From Pseudomonadales bacterium (GTDB lineage Bacteria > Pseudomonadota > Gammaproteobacteria > Pseudomonadales > Azotimanducaceae), in contig JAFMIA010000019.1 of NCBI GenBank assembly GCA_017854255.1, positions 1 to 45,895 on the forward strand: a stretch of DNA of 45,895 nt, read 5' to 3'. Below, piece after piece: positions 1-8,334 of the stretch. Positions within the stretch are counted from its first letter, which is position 1, and each line of letters begins with the position of its first letter. The position numbers and the translations under genes are program-made. The notes beneath the pieces are model-generated. The model was given only the letters and a program-made list of their open reading frames with translations. It was not told where the DNA came from and made no database searches.

Positions 1-1
1 T

Positions 2-196
2 CGACGCTTAGGCTTCGTATTGGGCGGATTTGTTGCCTTGGTGGCGATTCATTTGATTATAAAGCAAGTGTTTGGAATCTCTGGGATCGCACCAACCCGG
101 ACGATTATGGGTCTTATAATGCAGGGTGTTGCGGGCGCTTTTGGCGGCTATTGCTACTACCGACTCACAACGCCAAAGCTGGCCGGCTCAGAGTAG
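2..196 (+). CDS. C-terminal fragment of a small membrane protein (partial)
   Basis: An open frame runs in from the left edge and ends at a TAG, giving about 64 residues of an otherwise unseen protein. Two hydrophobic stretches, roughly residues 4-20 (LGFVLGGFVALVAIHLII) and 36-50 (MGLIMQGVAGAFGGY), look like transmembrane helices, so this is probably an inner-membrane protein with a short polar tail. I do not recognise the family. The stop codon lies inside the GC-rich hairpin that separates it from the convergent ClpP-like gene. Confidence 0.6.
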   Translation, partial: RRLGFVLGGFVALVAIHLIIKQVFGISGIAPTRTIMGLIMQGVAGAFGGYCYYRLTTPKLAGSE

Positions 197-202
197 CCGG
201 CC
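181..202. terminator. GC-rich hairpin between convergent genes
   Basis: Perfect 8-bp arms GGCCGGCT and AGCCGGCC flank a 6-nt loop that contains the start of the upstream stop codon. It sits exactly between the ends of two convergent genes, which is the expected place for a bidirectional terminator. Neither side has a strong T-run, so it may be an imperfect or Rho-assisted terminator. Confidence 0.5.
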
Positions 203-221
203 TGGTTGTCTCTCGCGTGGG

Positions 222-800
222 CTAGCCCAGTTCGCCGATCGAGTGGATGACTCGATTGACGATACCGTACTCGATGGCCTCATCAACGCTCATCCAATAA
301 TCCCGGTCGGTATCCTTTTCAACCTGCTCAAGTGCCCGACCGGTTTCGTCCGAGATGATCTTATTGATCCGCTCTTTGGTCTTCAGGATCTCTTCCATCT
401 GAATTTTGATGTCGGTTGCGTTGCCCCTTGAGCCGCCAGAGGGCTGGTGCACCAGATACCGGGTGTTCGGCAAGGAAAATCGATTTTCCTTCTTAGCCGC
501 AAGATAGATGTTGGTTGCCGCACTGGCGACCCAGCCGGTGCCGACGACGCGAACAACGGGTTTCACAAACTTGATCATATCGTAGATCACATCACCGGAT
601 TCTACATGGCCACCGGGCGAACTGATGTACAAGGTAATCGGGTCATCGCTTTCTGCGGACAGGGCCAACAATTGCTGGCTAACCGTGCGTGCGAGTTTTT
701 CATCAACGGAGCCAAACACCGAGATCGATCGGGATTTAAACAACTTCTCCTCGATGATGCCGCCGGATCCCGCCTTTTGATTGTCTTTGTCTTCTGCCAT
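222..800 (-). CDS. ClpP-like serine peptidase (ClpP family paralogue)
   Basis: The 192-residue protein has the ClpP fold signature and a complete catalytic triad: Ser93 in GWVASAATN, His118 in LVHQPSGG and Asp163 in EKDTDRD (numbered from the start chosen here). In the Clp family, tetradecamers of such subunits degrade unfolded proteins delivered by a ClpX or ClpA ATPase. The segment after the nucleophile (ASAATNIYLAA) differs from the canonical ASMGAFLLAA of housekeeping ClpP, and no clpX or tig gene adjoins. It therefore looks like a stand-alone paralogue (ClpP2 type) rather than the housekeeping subunit. The ATG at 798-800 follows GAGAGA at good spacing. A start ten codons further upstream (830) is open but lacks a clear ribosome site. 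Confidence 0.85.
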   Translation of the reverse strand: MAEDKDNQKAGSGGIIEEKLFKSRSISVFGSVDEKLARTVSQQLLALSAESDDPITLYISSPGGHVESGDVIYDMIKFVKPVVRVVGTGWVASAATNIYLAAKKENRFSLPNTRYLVHQPSGGSRGNATDIKIQMEEILKTKERINKIISDETGRALEQVEKDTDRDYWMSVDEAIEYGIVNRVIHSIGELG

Positions 801-900
801 AACTAGTCTCTCATCGTTGAAAAAAAGCATGCTTCAAAAAGAGGGCAAGCATACCAGCGTGCTGGCTCTGTCGCTATGATTCCCAGTGAAAATTCGCTCA

Positions 901-933
901 GGGAGGCGAAAAATGCCCTTTGAACCTGAATAA
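901..933 (+). other. Six-codon open frame behind a strong Shine-Dalgarno
   Basis: In the gap between the ClpP-like gene and the LLM gene, GGGAGG is followed after six bases by an ATG that opens the peptide MPFEPE and stops at TAA, itself followed by a second TAA. It could be a translated leader in the 5' region of the LLM gene, or a chance match. Nothing else recognisable lies in this gap. Confidence 0.2.
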
Positions 934-1038
934 TAAACGAACTCATAGCGATTTTTTAGCGTCACACCACCGCTCACCAGGGCTCCCAAGCTCGTGTTAG
1001 GATACGGGTTGATTTGAAGTTGGTACGGAGATTAACGC

Positions 1039-2058
1039 ATGAAAGATCTTAAATTAGGGATGCAAATGGGGTATTGGGGCGCCGGACCGGACCCGCGCAT
1101 GGTCTCGGTGGCTCAAGAAGCCGAGCGCCTCGGTTATGACGCCATCTTCACAGCAGAAGCCTGGGGCTCGGACGTCTTCACGCCGCTTTCGTGGATTGGG
1201 GCGCACACCAATCGAATCCGGCTGGGCACGGCGGTTGCGCAGTTGTCAGCGCGGACGCCAACCGCCACCGCTATGGCGGCGTTAACGCTTGATCATCTTT
1301 CTAAAGGCCGAATGATTTTGGGGCTGGGCGTGTCGGGACCGCAAGTGGTTGAAGGTTGGTACGGCCAGCCGTTTGCAAAACCCCTGTCTCGAACCCGAGA
1401 GTATGTGGATATTATCCGGCAGGTGCTGCGACGCGAAGCACCCGTTTCGAGTGATGGGGCGCACTACCCCCTGCCCTACACGGGCGAGGGGGCCTGGGGT
1501 TTAGGAAAACCGCTCAAGCCGATTACCCATCCCCTACGGGCAGATCTGCCGATCTTCTTGGGCGCAGAAGGACCAAAAAATGTCACGATGGCCGCCGAGA
1601 TTGCCGATGGCTGGCTGCCGTTGTATTACTCGCCCTATCGGCAGGAAGTCTACGCCGATCAGATTGAAAATCGCCCGCCACATTTTGAAATCATGCAGGG
1701 TTTGTCCGTTAATATTTGTGACGATGTGGAGCAAGGCCTGATCCCTGTGAAGCACGGGCTCGCGCTTTATATTGGCGGTATGGGCGCAAAGAGTCGAAAT
1801 TTTCATACCGAGCTGATGGGCCGCATGGGGTTCGAAGCAGAAGCTCGGCAGATTCAGGATTTGTTTTTAGCGGGTAAAAAAGATGAGGCCTTCCAAGCCG
1901 TGCCGTCGAGCTTCGCCGATGAGATTTCCTTGGTCGGACCGATTGAGCGGATACGTGACCGGCTCGATGCTTGGCGCGACTCCCCGGTGACGTCACTCTT
2001 GGTCAACACAAAAAATGTGGATCAAATGCGAACGATCGCGGAATTAGTGCTCGGCTAA
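1039..2058 (+). CDS. LLM-class (luciferase-like) flavin/F420-dependent oxidoreductase
   Basis: A 339-residue TIM-barrel oxidoreductase of the bacterial luciferase-like superfamily. Typical family landmarks are the N-terminal strand (LKLGMQMGYWG), the AEAWGSD segment near residues 39-45, RLGTAVAQLSARTP near 61-74, and LGLGVSGPQVVEGW near 95-108. The last pattern is common in proteins annotated as LLM class F420-dependent oxidoreductases that take part in lipid or xenobiotic breakdown. Whether the cofactor is F420 or FMN cannot be read from sequence. A paralogue of similar length lies on the minus strand at 8565-9608, which suggests related substrates. The ATG follows a GGAG. It converges with the methyltransferase gene 20 bp downstream, with no clear terminator between them. 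Confidence 0.85.
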   Translation: MKDLKLGMQMGYWGAGPDPRMVSVAQEAERLGYDAIFTAEAWGSDVFTPLSWIGAHTNRIRLGTAVAQLSARTPTATAMAALTLDHLSKGRMILGLGVSGPQVVEGWYGQPFAKPLSRTREYVDIIRQVLRREAPVSSDGAHYPLPYTGEGAWGLGKPLKPITHPLRADLPIFLGAEGPKNVTMAAEIADGWLPLYYSPYRQEVYADQIENRPPHFEIMQGLSVNICDDVEQGLIPVKHGLALYIGGMGAKSRNFHTELMGRMGFEAEARQIQDLFLAGKKDEAFQAVPSSFADEISLVGPIERIRDRLDAWRDSPVTSLLVNTKNVDQMRTIAELVLG

Positions 2059-2078
2059 GCCCGATTTTTTCAGCCTTT

Positions 2079-2795
2079 TTAGGTCGACGCGCGTCTAAGT
2101 GGCGGCGCATTGGGCAAGGTTGAACGCGTATGTTCGAACACCCGTACCTGGTTGTACTCCGGATGCTCTTCCAGGTCCGGCCAGGTTGTCGCGGTCTGAG
2201 TCTGCAGTAACCGATAATGGGGATGGTTGAAATGTTTGATTCGAGAATCAGCGATTAAAACGTCTGGCGCCAGCGTCGGCAGTGCTTCCAAAAAATGCAA
2301 GTTGTCACGATCGTAGAGCACATCTGCGGCGATGATCAGATCGATCGGCGTTTGGATCGCATCCAGATCAGGCGCCAAAGTGAGCTGTACGCCGTTGATT
2401 GCCGCATTGACCGCGCAGGCCGCCAGGGCCGCCGGGTCGAGATCAACAGCTAAGACTTCACGTGCGCCCGCAAGCATCGCGGCGATACCGACAACCCCCG
2501 ACCCCGCGCCAAAATCAATGATCGATTTACCCTCGACTCGTTCGGGATGGGCCAGCAAGTATTGGGCAAGTACCTGGCCGCTCGCCCAACAAAAACACCA
2601 ATAAGCTGGAGACGCCAAGACTTGTCGCATCTCATCGTCCGGCAAGGGGGTCTGGGGTAGAACGGCTTGCAGCAAGGCGAGCTCAATGTTTGGGCATAGG
2701 GGGACGGGTGAGCGTTCAAGCGTGCAGCTGGGCAGGGTTTGATGCAGAATCGACTCAAGACGATGAAAGGCGGCGGTCGTGGAAAGGTCTGTCAT
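2079..2795 (-). CDS. SAM-dependent methyltransferase, ETF-beta lysine methyltransferase-like (METTL20/ETFBKMT type)
   Basis: This 238-residue class I methyltransferase has motif I DFGAGSG at residues 94-100, an acidic loop VDLD near 117-120 and a post-motif ADVLYD at 157-162. The preceding PAYWCFCWASGQVLAQYLL is characteristic, as I recall it, of the COG3897/METTL20 branch, whose mitochondrial and alphaproteobacterial members methylate lysines on the beta subunit of electron transfer flavoprotein. The location fits: acyl-CoA dehydrogenases, which hand electrons to ETF, lie immediately beside it and again at 9783. Substrate assignment is inference from this resemblance; ribosomal-protein or other lysine methylation is possible. 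It is divergent from the acyl-CoA dehydrogenase gene and probably monocistronic. Confidence 0.75.
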   Translation of the reverse strand: MTDLSTTAAFHRLESILHQTLPSCTLERSPVPLCPNIELALLQAVLPQTPLPDDEMRQVLASPAYWCFCWASGQVLAQYLLAHPERVEGKSIIDFGAGSGVVGIAAMLAGAREVLAVDLDPAALAACAVNAAINGVQLTLAPDLDAIQTPIDLIIAADVLYDRDNLHFLEALPTLAPDVLIADSRIKHFNHPHYRLLQTQTATTWPDLEEHPEYNQVRVFEHTRSTLPNAPPLRRAST

Positions 2796-2961
2796 AAATA
2801 CGCTGGCTGGTTGATCGTTTGGGTCTAAATGGGTGACACTCGAGCATGGGCTGATGGTTCCGTCAGAGAGTATACGATGATCTGTTAGGCCAATGTGTTC
2901 ATCTTTCTGGGGTTTTGATCCCTATTCTGTAACCAGAACTAATCGAACGAGGAGTGACCTG

Positions 2962-4191
2962 ATGCCAATTGATTTTAGCTTTAGCCAAGAGGTCGAAGAC
3001 GCACGCTTGATGATGCGCGGATTTCTGCAGGACACCGTGAAGCCGGCCTTTGCGGCGCTGCAGGCCGATAAAGATGCGCAGCGCGCCGATTGGTCGGCGC
3101 TGGTCAAGTCCTTACGTCAAAAAGCCAAGGCCCAGGGCTTCTGGTTGCCGCATATGCCCCAGGATGTTGGGGGAATGGGGTTGGGTGTGACGGCATTGGC
3201 TGCGGTTTCGGCTGAGGCGGCGAAGATCCCGATGGGGCCTTACATTATTAATGCTCAGGCGCCGGATGAAGGCAACATGCACACGCTTTACCATTTCGCA
3301 ACAGATTATCAACGCGAGCACTTTCTAAAGCCTTTACTGGAAGGCACCGCGCGATCCTGCTTTTCCATGACGGAGCCGGACGTTGCTGGCTCAGATCCGA
3401 CGCTCATTCAAACCAGTGCCGTTGAGGAAGGCGATGAGTGGGTGATTAATGGTCACAAATGGTTTACCTCGGGCGCGGAGGGCGCCGATTTCGCCATTGT
3501 TATTGCTCGAACGGATCCCGATGCGGAAATCCCACAAGCGCGTAATTCCGCCTTTATTGTCCCCACCAACACCCCAGGGTTCGAAATCATTCGCGATGTG
3601 GAAACGATGGGCGGGCGCCACAATCATCCAGAAATAAAATATACCGATGTGCGAGTACCGAAAACGCACCTTTTGGGTGAGCGCGGTGGCGGGCATAAAT
3701 TGGGTCAGGTGCGCCTGGGGCCTGCGCGTCTTGCGCATTGCATGCGCTGGCTGGGTCAAATCGAAATGGCGTTAGAAATGCTCGTGGATCGCGCTCAGAA
3801 GCGGTTTGCGCATGGCAGTTATTTGTCCGAGAAACAGAGCATTCAGTGGATGATGTCGGACTCCGCGATGGAGTTGTATGCCGCCAAACTCATGGTGTTG
3901 CATGCGGCCTACAAAATCGAGCAGGGCCTTGAATTTAAACAGGAGGTCTCGATGGCCAAGCACCATGTGGCCAATACCCTTTGGCGGGTGATCGACCGGG
4001 CCATGCAGGTTCATGGTGCGCTCGGCTATTCGACCGACACGCCCCTCGCGGGGATGATGCAACAGGCGCGTTGGGCACGGCTCGCCGATGGCGCCGATGA
4101 AGTGCATCAAATGCGGATTGCGGAACTGTTGATGCGCGCTTACAACGAAGATGGCAGCATTAATCAGGCCGTGGGCGGACTACCGCTATGA
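2962..4191 (+). CDS. Acyl-CoA dehydrogenase family protein
   Basis: A 409-residue flavoprotein expected to oxidise an acyl-CoA at the alpha-beta bond and pass electrons to ETF. The flavin/substrate loop CFSMTEPDVAGSDPT begins near residue 133, the middle-domain GHKWFTSGAEGADF near 164, and the C-terminal helical domain carries ALGYSTDTPLA and a GADEVHQMRIAE segment typical of the ACAD10/ACAD11-like branch. The ATG chosen follows GAGGAG at proper spacing; 23 further codons are open upstream but have no ribosome site. Its stop overlaps the start of the M28 peptidase gene (ATGA), so it heads a translationally coupled three-gene operon with the peptidase and the nitroreductase. Chain length or branching of the substrate cannot be told. 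Confidence 0.9.
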   Translation: MPIDFSFSQEVEDARLMMRGFLQDTVKPAFAALQADKDAQRADWSALVKSLRQKAKAQGFWLPHMPQDVGGMGLGVTALAAVSAEAAKIPMGPYIINAQAPDEGNMHTLYHFATDYQREHFLKPLLEGTARSCFSMTEPDVAGSDPTLIQTSAVEEGDEWVINGHKWFTSGAEGADFAIVIARTDPDAEIPQARNSAFIVPTNTPGFEIIRDVETMGGRHNHPEIKYTDVRVPKTHLLGERGGGHKLGQVRLGPARLAHCMRWLGQIEMALEMLVDRAQKRFAHGSYLSEKQSIQWMMSDSAMELYAAKLMVLHAAYKIEQGLEFKQEVSMAKHHVANTLWRVIDRAMQVHGALGYSTDTPLAGMMQQARWARLADGADEVHQMRIAELLMRAYNEDGSINQAVGGLPL

Positions 4192-5549
4192 GGAAGTTTT
4201 GGGTCAAAAACGCTTTGTCGGGCTTGTTGGTCTCGTTATCTTGGGCATCATTGGCGCAATCATCGACCCTTGAGACCGAATTACTGGCTTTAAAAGAAGC
4301 CGTTCAGGTTAGCCGGATTGAGCAAGATATTACGACCTTGGCCGGCTTTGGCACGCGCCATACCTTGAGTGATACCCAGTCAAACGAGCGGGGTATTGGC
4401 GCCGCAAGACGATGGATCGAAGCAGAATTTCGGCGCATTTCGCTGGCCTGTGGGGGTTGTCTTGAGATTCAAGTGAAGGGGGCCAGCATTTCTGGGGAAT
4501 CTAGAATCCCAGAGGCGACGGACGTGGTGAACGTGATCGCGATCTTACGCGGCGAGACCGATCCGGATCGATACGTGCTGATGAGTGGGGATATCGACTC
4601 CAGAGTGAGCGACCCGATGGATGCCACTTCAGATTCGCCCGGCGCCAACGATAATGCCTCCGGAATGGCGGGTGTGTTGGAAGCGGCTCGGGTGTTGAGT
4701 CAACATCGTTTTGCAGCCAGCATCGTGCTCGCTGGGCTATCGGGCGAAGAACAGGGCCTCTTCGGGGGTAAAATTCTCGCCGAGCAAGCCCAGGCCGAAG
4801 GCTGGTACATCGAGGCTGTGCTCAATAACGACATGATTGGCAATATCATGGGCATCAATGGGGTCGTGGACAACACCCGTGTGCGCGTCTTTTCTGAAGC
4901 AACGCGTGCGATCGAAACCGAAGCCGAGCGTCGCTTGCGGCGATTTACCGGTGGTGAGGTGGACAGTCCCTCGCGCAATATAGCGCGCTATATTGATGAC
5001 CTGGCAGATCGTTATTTCGATAACCTCGATGTCATGATGATTTACCGTCTGGATCGATTTGGACGAGGCGGACATCACCGGCCGTTTAACGAGGTTGGAT
5101 TTCCAGGGGTTCGGATTATGGAAACCAACGAACACTATGATCGACAGCATCAGGATCTGCGTCAGGAGAATACCCGGACGTTTGGTGATGTACTCAGTGG
5201 CGTTAACTTTGATTACGCGGCGAGCGTCACAGCCCTGAATGTGGTGAGCCTTGCCGCCTTAGCGGGTGCGCCGGCGCCACCCGAGGCGGTTGCAATCGAA
5301 GGACAGGTTTCCGCAAACACCACTTTGCGTTGGCAACGGGTGCCTGGCGCTGTGGGTTATCGGGTGCATTGGCGGTTAACCACATCGCCGCAATGGACGC
5401 ACTCCCGCTGGGTGGCAGATGTTGACGCCTATACCCTAGAAAATATTGTGATCGATAATTATTACTTTGGGGTCTCGAGTGTTGGGGCCGATGGTGGGCA
5501 ATCACCCGTTGTGTTTCCAGGGCCGATTGGCCGGTTTCGTTACCCATGA
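4188..5549 (+). CDS. Secreted M28-family metallopeptidase with C-terminal fibronectin type III-like domain
   Basis: A 453-residue exported protein: residues 1-24 form a signal peptide with likely cleavage after SLA or SLAQ. The M28 core shows GANDNASG (metal-bridging Asp155), LSGEEQG (Glu187/188), NNDMIG (Asp215) and the terminal YDRQHQD histidine. The usual first zinc ligand, His in G-H-x-D-S, is Asp here (GDIDS, residues 134-138), a one-base change (CAT to GAT) that could alter metal binding or activity. From about residue 365, PPEAVAIEGQV to the end resembles a fibronectin type III module (LRWQRVPGAVGYRVHWR). Family members are aminopeptidases or carboxypeptidases of the periplasm or cell surface. 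It overlaps both neighbours by ATGA, an unusual partner for acyl-CoA and nitroreductase genes. Confidence 0.82.
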   Translation: MRKFWVKNALSGLLVSLSWASLAQSSTLETELLALKEAVQVSRIEQDITTLAGFGTRHTLSDTQSNERGIGAARRWIEAEFRRISLACGGCLEIQVKGASISGESRIPEATDVVNVIAILRGETDPDRYVLMSGDIDSRVSDPMDATSDSPGANDNASGMAGVLEAARVLSQHRFAASIVLAGLSGEEQGLFGGKILAEQAQAEGWYIEAVLNNDMIGNIMGINGVVDNTRVRVFSEATRAIETEAERRLRRFTGGEVDSPSRNIARYIDDLADRYFDNLDVMMIYRLDRFGRGGHHRPFNEVGFPGVRIMETNEHYDRQHQDLRQENTRTFGDVLSGVNFDYAASVTALNVVSLAALAGAPAPPEAVAIEGQVSANTTLRWQRVPGAVGYRVHWRLTTSPQWTHSRWVADVDAYTLENIVIDNYYFGVSSVGADGGQSPVVFPGPIGRFRYP

Positions 5550-6187
5550 CGGTCGAGACCTTGGGTGAGGATTTGCCTCTGTTGGAAGGCATCCGCACGA
5601 ATCGCGCAATCCGGCGCTTGAAGCCCGACCCTGTGCCGATTGAATTGATTCGAAAGGTCTGTGAAGCAGGTACCTTCGCGCCCAGCGGCGGCAATCGTCA
5701 GCCTTGGCAATTTGTTGCGGTAACCGATCAAGCGCGCCGAGCGCATATCGCAACGCTCTATCGTGAGACGTTTAAGGCTTATATCGCACCCGCAATTGCC
5801 GCCGCTCGTGATCCTGATTATCCAGAAGCCAAGCGGCGTAATATGAAAGCGGCCATTTATTTGGCGGAGCACCTCCATGAGGCGCCGGTACATTTATTTG
5901 TGGCGGGTTGGACCCGGCGTGGCCAACCGCAAAGCCAGGCGCTGTTCCCGGCGATTCAGAATATTCTGCTGGCTTGTCGCGCCGTGGGGTTGGGCGCGTC
6001 CTTGACCACGGCGCACAGAGCCCATGGCGAGGCGATTGATCGATTCTTAGGATTGGATCCGGTTAAGACGCCGAGCATTGCCCTCATTCCAATCGGGTGG
6101 CCGAAGGGCCGATTCGGAACGCCGACACGGCGAAGCATTGATACCTGTTTTTTTGAGGATGCCGTGCCGGAAGGGGTTTTGTCTTAA
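5546..6187 (+). CDS. Nitroreductase-family FMN oxidoreductase
   Basis: At 213 residues this matches the nitroreductase fold: an N-terminal FMN-phosphate binding segment GIRTNRAIRRLKPD (residues 16-27), APSGGNRQPW (45-54), and a central helix SQALFPAIQNILLACRAVGLGASLTT forming the dimer/FMN site. Such enzymes reduce quinones, nitro groups or enones with NAD(P)H, and some members reduce steroid or other alicyclic rings. It is the last gene of the coupled operon with acyl-CoA dehydrogenase and the M28 peptidase (ATGA overlap). A 17-bp near-palindrome TGCCGTGAtTCACGGCA starts one base after the stop codon; no T-run follows, so termination there is uncertain. Confidence 0.85.
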   Translation: MTVETLGEDLPLLEGIRTNRAIRRLKPDPVPIELIRKVCEAGTFAPSGGNRQPWQFVAVTDQARRAHIATLYRETFKAYIAPAIAAARDPDYPEAKRRNMKAAIYLAEHLHEAPVHLFVAGWTRRGQPQSQALFPAIQNILLACRAVGLGASLTTAHRAHGEAIDRFLGLDPVKTPSIALIPIGWPKGRFGTPTRRSIDTCFFEDAVPEGVLS

Positions 6188-6350
6188 TGCCGTGATTCAC
6201 GGCAATGGTATTAACAAAGATTGCCGCCCGGCCCACTGCGCTGATATCGAAGGCTTCCTGCGAGGATACCTTGGACGCGTCCGGCCGCTGCGCTAGGGTT
6301 TGTTAATGGCAGAAGCGCCTGCCTTCAGGGTAAAAAAGAGGCGCGCCTGG

Positions 6351-7373
6351 TTATAGCGTCGTGTAGCGATAGACTGCGCCGTCAAGTTCTCTCTTTATTT
6401 GCCCCCGGGTCATGAGGCAATGGATGTGGGCAATGCCCTCGCCAAGCGCCATAAACAACGTGTGGTTTTCCAACTTTCTCTCGAACAAGGCCGGCAGCAG
6501 ATCAATCGCGACCGTCGGTGTTTTACAGCCATCCAAAACGATCTGCATCCGATGCTCATGATGGGCAGTCAGTTCATCGAGTCGTTCGCTGGCGCCGTAA
6601 AACGGGTTGTTGTGAGCGGGCAAAATGAGCGTTTCATCGGGGATCAAGGCTTTAAACTTTTGGTGTGAGGTCAGCCAATCCGTCATCGGATCCGCTTCAG
6701 GTTCTGTTGGATGCACCGATACATTACTGGTGATAATCGGCAGGATTTGATCGCCCGATAATAAAAGGCGGTTCGTTTTGGAGTATAGGCAAACATGCTC
6801 CGGGGAGTGGCCGCTGCCAACAATGATGTCCCAGGTAATCGCGCCGATTCGCAATTGATCGCCATCACGCAAACGCTGATAGCTTTTTGGCATGGGCAGA
6901 TCATCGGCTTCAGGCGCAAATTGGCTTCTGGCCTCGCTCATCGCATCCATTAGGGCTTGGGAGATCCCGCCACGCAGGAAAAAGTCTGACATGTGCCAAG
7001 AGCCTTTTTCCTGCATCGAGTAATGCATCATGCGCGCTTGATAATACTCGCCGTAGCTCATTAATAGGGGGACGCGAAAATGGTCTGATATAAACCCAGT
7101 TTGCCCCGTGTGGTCCGGATGCATGTGGGTGCAAATAATTTGCTCGACAGGTTTGCCGCCCAAACAGTCTTCAAATATCGTCAGCCATAGATCTTTGGTT
7201 TCTTGACCTCGGATGCCCGTGTCGACCACGGTCCAGCCCGTCTCGCTCTCCAACAGATAAAGGTTGATGTGATCGAGGGACATCGGCAGCGGCATGCGCA
7301 GCCAGAAAACGCCGGGTGCAACTTCAATTGTTTTGCCAGGCGCGGGAATATCGGTGAAGGGGTACTCGAGCAT
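6351..7373 (-). CDS. Metallo-beta-lactamase-fold hydrolase with C-terminal winged-helix domain
   Basis: The metal-binding motif THMHPDH is at residues 82-88, with later ligands in GSGHSPEH, LLLSGDQ and LPAHNNPF, so the dinuclear zinc site is complete. The C-terminal hundred residues (LDELTAHHEHRMQIVLD onward) resemble the BLACT winged-helix extension found in LACTB2-like hydrolases, which often act on thioesters or nucleic acids. Last gene of a four-gene minus operon (LLM oxidoreductase, Cys4 protein, MBL, this one) with gaps of 45-50 bp. The ATG follows AAGG by ten bases; an in-frame TTG three codons upstream sits too close to that site. A thioesterase or lactonase role is inference from context. 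Confidence 0.85.
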   Translation of the reverse strand: MLEYPFTDIPAPGKTIEVAPGVFWLRMPLPMSLDHINLYLLESETGWTVVDTGIRGQETKDLWLTIFEDCLGGKPVEQIICTHMHPDHTGQTGFISDHFRVPLLMSYGEYYQARMMHYSMQEKGSWHMSDFFLRGGISQALMDAMSEARSQFAPEADDLPMPKSYQRLRDGDQLRIGAITWDIIVGSGHSPEHVCLYSKTNRLLLSGDQILPIITSNVSVHPTEPEADPMTDWLTSHQKFKALIPDETLILPAHNNPFYGASERLDELTAHHEHRMQIVLDGCKTPTVAIDLLPALFERKLENHTLFMALGEGIAHIHCLMTRGQIKRELDGAVYRYTTL

Positions 7374-7418
7374 GGTGTGCAAGCCTTAATTTCGAGGCTC
7401 GATGATACATGAAAGGGC

Positions 7419-8288
7419 CTAGGTGTGCTGCGGCAGGTTCGTATCCAGGTAATGGCCGGTTTCGGTTGATCGCAGGTACCCGGCCGTAGGGGTGGCAAAG
7501 TGGGTGCCGATGATGAGTGTCGGCTGGTCCGCGTAGGTGGTTAAAAGATTTTCTCGGGTTGCAATCGCCGTGCTGGCATCCGAGTCGGCACTGCTCGACC
7601 AGTGGGTTTGCTCGATTTGGCAAGGGTGGTGGATGCAGTCGCCAGTAATGAGCGCCTGCTCTGCCTTTGAGCGGATTAAGATACTGACGTGGCCAGGCGT
7701 ATGCCCGGGTGTTGAGACGAAACTGACTTCCTCTGACACTTGATGATCGGCTGCAACCAGATCCATCAGTCCGGCGTTCATAACGGGCAGGACTGAGTCT
7801 TCGAAGATGCCGTCATTCAAGTCGCTTGCGTCTGCGGTTTGCCAATGTTCGTATTCTGTTTTGCCAATGAGGTAGCGTGCATTTTTGAAGGTGGGGACCC
7901 AGACGCCATCGATCAAGCGAGTATTCCAACCAACATGATCAACGTGAAGATGGGTACACATGATGGTGTCGAATTGCTCAGGCTCATAACCCGCCTTTGC
8001 CAAATCTTCTAAAAAGGGCAACGACAGTTGGTGCCAGTTGGGGATCGAACGGACCTTATCATTACCGATGCAGGTATCAACCAACATCAGTCGGTTCGGG
8101 GTTTCGATAACGAGGGCATGCACGCTCATGATGAGCTTGCCCTCAGGGGTCGCAAAATGCGGCACCAGCCATTGCATCGGTGAAACGGCCTCGGGCGTTG
8201 CCTGGGGCAAGATGAATCGCGTACCGCCCACAACCTCCATTTCAACGATACGGGTAATGCGGACGTCTCCGACTTGCCAGCGATTCAT
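7419..8288 (-). CDS. Metallo-beta-lactamase-fold hydrolase, quorum-quenching lactonase-like subgroup
   Basis: A 289-residue single-domain protein with HLHVDH at residues 113-118, TPGHTPGH near 193-200, a TGD motif near 215 and GTHFATPT near 263, all consistent with two bound zinc ions. The layout (N-terminal strand region, VDTCIGND before the motif) recalls the AHL-lactonase/methyl-parathion-hydrolase-like group, but the natural substrate may be another lactone or ester. It begins behind a perfect AGGAGG four bases from the ATG. It sits between the Cys4 protein and the second MBL gene in one operon, so two MBL hydrolases of different subgroups are probably co-expressed. Confidence 0.87.
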   Translation of the reverse strand: MNRWQVGDVRITRIVEMEVVGGTRFILPQATPEAVSPMQWLVPHFATPEGKLIMSVHALVIETPNRLMLVDTCIGNDKVRSIPNWHQLSLPFLEDLAKAGYEPEQFDTIMCTHLHVDHVGWNTRLIDGVWVPTFKNARYLIGKTEYEHWQTADASDLNDGIFEDSVLPVMNAGLMDLVAADHQVSEEVSFVSTPGHTPGHVSILIRSKAEQALITGDCIHHPCQIEQTHWSSSADSDASTAIATRENLLTTYADQPTLIIGTHFATPTAGYLRSTETGHYLDTNLPQHT

Positions 8289-8334
8289 GGCGCCTCCTTT
8301 GTGTTTTTAATGGTTTGCCTGAGTCTGCAAAGCC

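Noticed and set aside
6331-6350. Possible terminator of the minus-strand MBL operon
   Set aside because: AGGCGCGCCT is followed by six Ts on the minus strand, but the palindrome leaves only a three-base-pair stem with a loop, too weak to call.
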